A program made the translations under genes and the position numbers. The notes beneath the pieces were generated by a model, which saw nothing but the letters and a program-made list of their open reading frames with translations, was not told the DNA's origin and ran no database searches. From Patescibacteria group bacterium (GTDB taxonomy: Bacteria > Patescibacteriota > Microgenomatia > UBA10105 > UBA927), in NCBI GenBank assembly GCA_003545435.1, contig DPYI01000015.1:15280-22228 (forward strand): a stretch of DNA of 6,949 nucleotides, written 5' to 3'. Shown here in pieces: positions 3,597 to 6,949 of the stretch (within the stretch, counting starts at the first letter, position 1; the number at the start of each line of letters is the position of its first letter).

Positions 3597-4634
3597 ATTT
3601 ATGGAGTTTTTGACAATCTGAAGAACAAAATCATCCAACGTCATACCGTGAGCCAGAATTGAGGCAGTCATAGCATCCCTGGGATCAGGATCAAACCCCG
3701 CATTGGCATTGCCTTCCAGGAAAAACCACTTCCGGTCTTTTGGGTTGTACCGGAGGTCAAACCGCGCATAGTCCCGCATGCCGAGAGCATAGAATGCTTT
3801 AATGGAATCGTGTTTAATTTGCATGTCTATGTTCACTTGTATGCGCTTTGGCGGAGCGATAAAATGGCAGCTTTTATAAATCGGCAGGTGTTTGCTCCAT
3901 TTCTCGTCAAATCCGTAGATATTCCATTTGTTCCGGATTTTCCCGCGAAACGCGATTTCTGCAATCGGGAGCGCGGTTGTTTCTTTCGGTGTTTCCAAAA
4001 CAGTTACCTGCAGTTCCTTGCCCGGTATAAATTCCTCAGCAATAAGCATCTGATGATATTTTTTCCGTAATCTTCGTACAATCAATTTAAACTGTTCATA
4101 TGTTTGAGCAATCGACTTGTTTGTGATTCCGACGCTGCAGTGTTCAAACGCAGGTTTGAGTATCACCGGATATTTACTCGGAATCATGCTTTTTTTCAAC
4201 CGGTCGGACATGCGGATAAGCGAATATTTCGGGGTAGGAAGATTAAATTTTTCAAAAACCCTCTTTGCGTGAATTTTGTTATTGCTGTTTTTAATAGCCT
4301 CAAAGGAGGAGCCGGAGTGGGGAATTTTCAGACGGTCAAGAATTTTAGCGATTTGTATTTCCATTGCTTTGCTGTCCACAAGATTAAAAACAAAATCTGC
4401 TTTCAATTTCTTCAGTTCCGACAAATCATCCGGAGACACTTTAATGATCTGGACACTATACCCATGGCGGATAAATAATTTTTTCATGTAGTACACAATT
4501 TCATCCGTCTGATTATCAATGATCGCATGATCGTGACTGAAATATTCATCCGTCAGCGTCTTGGGGACATAGTGATAGAGAATCGCTACGGTCGTTTTTT
4601 GATTGTGCTTTTGTGTTTTCCGTTTCCGTTTCAT
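3594..4634 (-). CDS. ATP-grasp ligase related to D-Ala-D-Ala ligase
   Basis: The 346-residue protein has an N-terminal Rossmann-like part (about 14-105). An ATP-grasp core follows: NNKIHAKRVFEKFNLPTP (118-135), YPVILKPAFEHCSVGI (155-170) with nucleotide-binding K160, and LIAEEFIPGKELQV (197-210) with E200/E201. DYARFDLRY (288-296) gives D293, and FLEGNANAGFDPD (305-317) gives E307 and N309, so the Asp-Glu-Asn magnesium set is complete. Such enzymes join a carboxylate to an amine through an acyl-phosphate. The acceptor loop, PGMTxxS in true Ddl enzymes, reads AGFDPDPRDAM here, so D-Ala-D-Ala is probably not the product. The N-terminus is very basic (MKRKRKTQKHNQK). The promoter suggests a leaderless mRNA. 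The nearest divergent protein gene is the C45 enzyme. Confidence 0.88.
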   Translation of the reverse strand: MKRKRKTQKHNQKTTVAILYHYVPKTLTDEYFSHDHAIIDNQTDEIVYYMKKLFIRHGYSVQIIKVSPDDLSELKKLKADFVFNLVDSKAMEIQIAKILDRLKIPHSGSSFEAIKNSNNKIHAKRVFEKFNLPTPKYSLIRMSDRLKKSMIPSKYPVILKPAFEHCSVGITNKSIAQTYEQFKLIVRRLRKKYHQMLIAEEFIPGKELQVTVLETPKETTALPIAEIAFRGKIRNKWNIYGFDEKWSKHLPIYKSCHFIAPPKRIQVNIDMQIKHDSIKAFYALGMRDYARFDLRYNPKDRKWFFLEGNANAGFDPDPRDAMTASILAHGMTLDDFVLQIVKNSIN

Positions 4635-4641
4635 AAAAACA

Positions 4642-4673
4642 ATTATACAGGTATTAAAATTTCTTCGTCACAA
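4642..4673 (-). promoter_or_regulatory. Promoter for a leaderless ATP-grasp mRNA
   Basis: On the - strand TATAAT (4647-4642) ends seven bases before the ATG at 4634, so the first transcribed base is predicted to be the A of ATG. The -35 candidate TTGTGA (4673-4668) is 20 bp away, longer than ideal. TG precedes the -10 directly. Confidence 0.55.
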
Positions 4674-4676
4674 GGA

Positions 4677-4705
4677 TAGAAAACCGTCTGTTTTTCGGGT
4701 ACAAT
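4677..4705 (+). promoter_or_regulatory. Promoter of tRNA-Leu(TAA)
   Basis: TAGAAA (4677-4682) and TACAAT (4700-4705) are 17 bp apart. The start near 4712 gives a leader of about 49 nt that contains the palindrome at 4724-4743. Its -35 lies beside the -35 of the divergent ATP-grasp promoter. Confidence 0.55.
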
Positions 4706-4723
4706 AGAAGAGTAGTCGCGGTG

Positions 4724-4743
4724 CCTGCCTGCCGGCAGGCAGG
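4724..4743. repeat. Perfect 20-bp palindrome in the tRNA-Leu leader
   Basis: CCTGCCTGCC (4724-4733) is followed at once by its exact complement GGCAGGCAGG (4734-4743). A half copy, GCCTGCCTGCCG, lies at 3441-3452, and a related GGCGGCCTGCC at 6150-6160, all beside tRNA genes. I recall this type of sequence as a dispersed palindrome in CPR genomes. In RNA it would fold into a very stable stem just before the tRNA. Confidence 0.75.
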
Positions 4744-4760
4744 GTGAAACTGGCTAACGA

Positions 4761-4846
4761 GGGCGCGTGCTGGAATTGGTAGACAGCCAACACTTAAAAT
4801 GTTGTGGTGAGAAATCACCGTATCGGTTCGAGTCCGATCGCGCCCA
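4761..4846 (+). tRNA. tRNA-Leu (TAA)
   Basis: Class II tRNA: acceptor GGGCGCG/CGCGCCC, D-loop with GG, anticodon stem CAACA/TGTTG around CTTAAAA (anticodon TAA), variable arm GGTGA/TCACC, T-stem ATCGG/CCGAT around TTCGAGT and discriminator A4846. The next bases are CCC, so CCA is not encoded. No intron is present, although group I introns are known in this isoacceptor in some bacteria. Confidence 0.95.
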
Positions 4847-4872
4847 CCCAATTTTTCTTGTTATGTATCACA

Positions 4873-4907
4873 TAATCACGTGCTAATCATGTTTTTAATC
4901 ATGTGCT
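4873..4907. promoter_or_regulatory. Triple TAATCAYG repeat upstream of the C45 gene (operator candidate)
   Basis: TAATCACG (4873), TAATCATG (4884) and TAATCATG (4896) follow at 11- and 12-bp steps, about one helical turn, and end 15 bases before the ATG. The outer two extend to TAATCAYGTGCT. The first contains the palindrome CACGTG (4877-4882). This fits cooperative binding of a regulator over the promoter or start region. No strong -10 is seen nearby, so the gene may also be read from the tRNA-Leu promoter. Confidence 0.45.
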
Positions 4908-4921
4908 CATCGCGATAGCTT

Positions 4922-5938
4922 ATGATCCGAACATTTCCGTATCTCGAAATTAAAGGCACCAACTATGAAGTCGGCCGAGGTATCGGCGAGATGTTCCGCG
5001 GTAAAATTCAGGAAACTATTGAAGACCGGCAAAAAATGATTCCGCACTATCAACTCTACCGTACCAAATCAGAAAAATACGCGAAGGCTGCCCAAGAGCA
5101 ATACCCTAATCTTATGGACGAACTTCGGGGAATGGCGGATGGAGCCCAGGTCCCGTTTATCGACCTTTTTTTCCATAATTGTCCTGAGGCGTATGATAAG
5201 GAACTTCTTGTAGAGTGGGACCGGGAACTTGCAGAAACCGAGGAACACTGCACTATCGCCGTCAGTTTTAATACAAACGGAGCCCTTGTGGGACATAATG
5301 AGGATTGGGGGATAGAAAGTCTGGATGAACTCTATATTCTGAAAGCCACTGTTGGGAATACTACATTTTTAGGTTTAAATTATGCTACATCACTGGCCGG
5401 CACATCAGCAGCTCTTAATAGCTGGGGACTTGTGCAGTGCATTAATGAATTGTATCAGGAAACCAACATCGGCGTTCCGAAATGTTTTATTTCCCGCGCA
5501 ATTTTAGAATGCAAAACACTGGAGGAGGCTCTCGGAGTCATTATCAACACAAAACGTGCTGCCGGATACAATCATCTTCTGGTACAGGAGGACAGCGTCT
5601 GGGATATTGAAATAGCCGGGCATGATATTGACATCCAAAAACATGAAAAAATGCCATTCGTGCATACCAATCATTGCATATCCAAGCACATGCAGGAATA
5701 TCAGCTTTTTGCTACAAAAAACTCTATTGCACGATTCCAGCGTGCAACGGAAATTGCACGAAATAGTATGACATTTACTGACATGAAAGCCCTCCTGTCA
5801 GACATAAAAGATCCAAAATACCCTATATGCAGAGAAAATATCACGATTGGATCTGTCATCGTCGAACCAAAGGCATCCACGATGTATGTCTGCTATGGAA
5901 TGCCCTCAACAGGTACATTCATGCCATATAGGCTATAA
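4922..5938 (+). CDS. C45-family Ntn hydrolase / acyltransferase (penicillin acyltransferase-like)
   Basis: The 338-residue protein matches the acyl-CoA:6-aminopenicillanate acyltransferase (C45) fold. A leader of about 109 residues precedes C110-T111 in EEHCTIAVSF. In this family the precursor cleaves itself before the Cys, which becomes the N-terminal nucleophile (Cys103-Thr104 in the fungal enzyme). Other family marks are GHNEDW (124-129), the hydrophobic YILKATVG strand, and ALNSWGLVQCIN (164-175) with the Asn-x-x-Gly-Leu signature. Members hydrolyse or transfer linear amides such as N-acyl amino acids, so a penicillin substrate should not be assumed. There is no signal peptide, so it is likely cytoplasmic. 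No Shine-Dalgarno is seen. The gene follows tRNA-Leu(TAA) by 75 bp, with three operator-like repeats between, and is more GC-rich than the left half (31 of 60 at 5101-5160). Confidence 0.9.
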   Translation: MIRTFPYLEIKGTNYEVGRGIGEMFRGKIQETIEDRQKMIPHYQLYRTKSEKYAKAAQEQYPNLMDELRGMADGAQVPFIDLFFHNCPEAYDKELLVEWDRELAETEEHCTIAVSFNTNGALVGHNEDWGIESLDELYILKATVGNTTFLGLNYATSLAGTSAALNSWGLVQCINELYQETNIGVPKCFISRAILECKTLEEALGVIINTKRAAGYNHLLVQEDSVWDIEIAGHDIDIQKHEKMPFVHTNHCISKHMQEYQLFATKNSIARFQRATEIARNSMTFTDMKALLSDIKDPKYPICRENITIGSVIVEPKASTMYVCYGMPSTGTFMPYRL

Positions 5939-5944
5939 CTACTC

Positions 5945-5972
5945 TATCTCGGATGCACGTGCATGTCAGATA
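5945..5972. repeat. Palindrome after the C45 gene
   Basis: ATGCACGTGCAT (5953-5964) is a perfect 12-bp palindrome set inside a second pair of arms, TATCT (5945-5949) and AGATA (5968-5972). It begins seven bases after the stop codon. Without a T-run it is a poor intrinsic terminator. It shares CACGTG with the operator candidate in front of the gene, so it may be a protein-binding site as well as an RNA stem. Confidence 0.6.
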
Positions 5973-6003
5973 AAGTAATGTAGTGAAAAACCCTCTGATA
6001 TTA

Positions 6004-6009
6004 TATACT
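6004..6009 (+). promoter_or_regulatory. Probable -10 box of tRNA-Pro
   Basis: TATACT lies 32 bases before tRNA-Pro, with a predicted start near 6016. The -35 region (TAGTGA at 5981-5986, 17 bp upstream) matches consensus only at three positions. Confidence 0.4.
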
Positions 6010-6041
6010 GCAATCTATTGGTGTTTGGCCTGACCGCCGTA

Positions 6042-6114
6042 CGGAGTGTAGCGCAGTTGGTAGCGCGCATCGTTTGGGACGATGAGGTCGTGGGTTCGAG
6101 CCCCACCACTCCGA
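6042..6114 (+). tRNA. tRNA-Pro (TGG)
   Basis: A 73-nt cloverleaf: acceptor CGGAGTG/CACTCCG, D-stem GCGC/GCGC with GG in the loop, anticodon stem CATCG/CGATG around TTTGGGA (anticodon TGG), T-stem GTGGG/CCCAC around TTCGAGC and discriminator A6114. CCA is not encoded. The recombinase frame runs antisense across it, which is an artefact of missing stop codons. Confidence 0.95.
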
Positions 6115-6133
6115 CAAAACGTACCCCGGCTGG

Positions 6134-6243
6134 CGGGGACCTAGAGGCTGGCGGCCTGCCCCGTAGACGCGACATTGCAACGCGAAGCTGTAAGCTTCGG
6201 GAACAACGAGCGTTCTATCGGGGTTCGAATCCGCAATCCCCGA
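6134..6243 (+). pseudogene. Disrupted tRNA-Tyr (GTA)-like sequence
   Basis: Seen: anticodon stem CGAAG/CTTCG around CTGTAAG (anticodon GTA, 6190-6192); a variable arm GAAC/GTTC (6201-6215), as in bacterial tRNA-Tyr; a canonical T-loop TTCGAAT (6224-6230); and an acceptor CGGGGAC (6134-6140) against ATCCCCG (6236-6242), 6 of 7 pairs, with discriminator A. Wrong: the T-stem pairs at only 3 of 5, and 42 nt lie between the acceptor and anticodon stems where about 19-20 belong. The surplus of about 22 nt equals the spacing of a TAGA repeat at 6142-6145 and 6164-6167, which brackets a GGCTGGCGGCCTGCC palindrome-like insert. It is probably a tRNA-Tyr damaged by a repeat insertion. An excised insert is a less likely alternative. 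Confidence 0.45.
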
Positions 6244-6245
6244 CT
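6227..6245 (-). repeat. 19-bp repeat, copy 2, at the recombinase 3' end
   Basis: The - strand matches copy 1 at 3316-3334 in 18 of 19 bases, in inverted orientation. It covers the T-loop end and acceptor strand of the tRNA-Tyr-like sequence and coincides with the point where recombinase family sequence ends. tRNA 3' ends next to a recombinase gene are common attachment sites, although mostly for tyrosine integrases. Confidence 0.55.
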
Positions 6246-6949
6246 TATTATTAGTTTTATTGTATTCTACGATGTAGTTGAACGGCACACGGAGCGTCGC
6301 GTCAATTTCCTTGTCTTTTAGCGTAGCGTTCGAAACTAACACTTTGAGCAACATCTGTTTTTCTTCCGGCGTTCTCCGTTTATATATCTCTGAGGCCTTG
6401 TTTACCAACTCCAGCACATTGAGAGAAAGTTCGAAAGTGTTAATGTTCCCATTAGTATAATCGGCAATTGTTTCCGTGAGTTCGCCTTTTCGTTTCAGAT
6501 AGTCCGCGCTTTTCCGCTTGTACATTTCTTCATCAATAAGCCCAGCCATTTTGTCATCGTAGATTTTATCAATCCATTCGATGAGGTGCTGATACTGGAG
6601 TTTGAGATCGACGAGCCGTGTTTTTTGAAAGCCATACTCTTCCTCACGTCGTGCAAGAATCCCTTGTCTTACAGCATCCGCAGTCTTTTCCTTTAATCGA
6701 AGCGCAGTCAAAATCTGATGAAACTGTTCTTCAAGGGTATCTTCTCGGGTGTATGCCCGCTGTTTGCAGTTGCGGTAGTGGGTACAGTGATAATACACAA
6801 TGCCCTTTTGGATCTCAGCCGTCACTGCACACCCACACTCTCCACAAGAGAGAAACCCGCGATAGGTGAACGTATGTACGCCCCAGTGACACGGTCCCTT
6901 CCGGTGAAGCCATGATCCACGCGATTAAAGCGTCGTTGGTCAACTAAAC

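Larger units (their letters stand above)
6001..6924 (-). pseudogene. Large serine recombinase, C-terminal fragment
   Basis: The - strand frame encodes the C-terminal half of a large serine recombinase. It includes HTFTYRGFL, then a zinc ribbon CGECGC with YYHCTHYRNC, and then a long coiled coil (about 6450-6700, REEEYGFQKTRLVDLK to KRKGELTETI). It ends with the family-like LRVPFNYIVEYNK near 6250. Going upstream, the frame hits TAA at 6925-6927 with no usable start before the zinc ribbon. Another frame (LVDQRRFNRVDHGFT) is open to the window edge, so a frameshift or decay is likely. The catalytic N-terminal domain with the serine is not in the window. Beyond about 6245 the frame runs without a stop through antisense tRNA-like sequence and tRNA-Pro to 6001, so that tail is not real family sequence. 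Probably inactive unless the disruption is a sequencing error. Confidence 0.75.

Noticed and set aside
3810..4491. + strand frames inside the ATP-grasp gene
   Set aside because: They are shadows of the - strand gene, which has full domain motifs.
3594..4634. Naming the ATP-grasp protein Ddl or VanA
   Set aside because: The acceptor loop lacks the PGMTxxS pattern, so the specific assignment is unsupported although the fold is clear.
4654..4851. - strand frame over tRNA-Leu(TAA)
   Set aside because: It is the complement of the tRNA and the palindrome (GGRDRTRTDT is the usual artefact string).
5966..6254. Frames on both strands over tRNA-Pro and the tRNA-Tyr-like region
   Set aside because: Translations of tRNA sequence (VGLEPTTSSSQ, RSVAQLVARI) with no other support.
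1..6949. CRISPR array
   Set aside because: No regularly spaced direct repeats with unique spacers. The short repeats present are palindromes, phased boxes or tRNA fragments.

Overview
The window looks like a piece of a small-genome bacterial chromosome, most likely from the Patescibacteria/CPR group. This is an inference from style, not from a marker gene. Most genes lack a Shine-Dalgarno sequence, and two have a -10 box so close to the ATG that the mRNA would be leaderless. There are many lone tRNA genes, most without an encoded CCA end, along with short GC-rich palindromes and small stand-alone GIY-YIG nucleases. TGA acts as a normal stop at 491-493 and 915-917, so the standard bacterial code fits. 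Base composition is patchy: 16 of 60 bases are G or C at 2221-2280, against 31 of 60 at 5101-5160. This suggests segments of different origin.

Layout. (1) 176-1264 holds three overlapping + strand genes: a small unknown protein, a retropepsin-like aspartic protease and a GIY-YIG nuclease-like protein. (2) 1274-2069 is a tRNA district: a strong promoter, a 16-nt copy of a tRNA 5' end, an 87-bp inverted-repeat element, tRNA-Phe(GAA), paired hairpins, a second GIY-YIG gene, tRNA-Gly(GCC), a truncated tRNA relic and tRNA-Leu(GAG). (3) 2146-2784 encodes a HAD-family phosphatase. (4) 2785-3459 has no sizeable gene. It holds a good promoter, a short hairpin, two possible micro-ORFs, a GC-rich repeat zone and a decayed tRNA-Leu. 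(5) 3460-4634 (- strand) carries tRNA-Leu(CAG) and an ATP-grasp ligase related to D-Ala-D-Ala ligase. (6) 4677-5938 (+ strand) carries tRNA-Leu(TAA), with a perfect palindrome in its leader, and a C45-type Ntn hydrolase/acyltransferase. (7) 6004-6949 carries tRNA-Pro(TGG), a disrupted tRNA-Tyr-like sequence and the C-terminal part of a serine recombinase on the - strand.

How the parts relate. The ATP-grasp ligase (forms amide bonds) and the C45 enzyme (breaks or transfers them) are head to head across a shared promoter region and may act on the same kind of small peptide or amide. A 19-bp sequence with the character of a tRNA 3' end occurs in inverted orientation at 3316-3334 and 6227-6245, flanking this pair, and one copy lies at the 3' end of the recombinase fragment. 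The wider theme is tRNA genes being repeatedly hit by palindromic elements, duplicated and degraded. Six tRNAs look complete, three of them leucine isoacceptors, and at least three tRNA remnants lie beside them.
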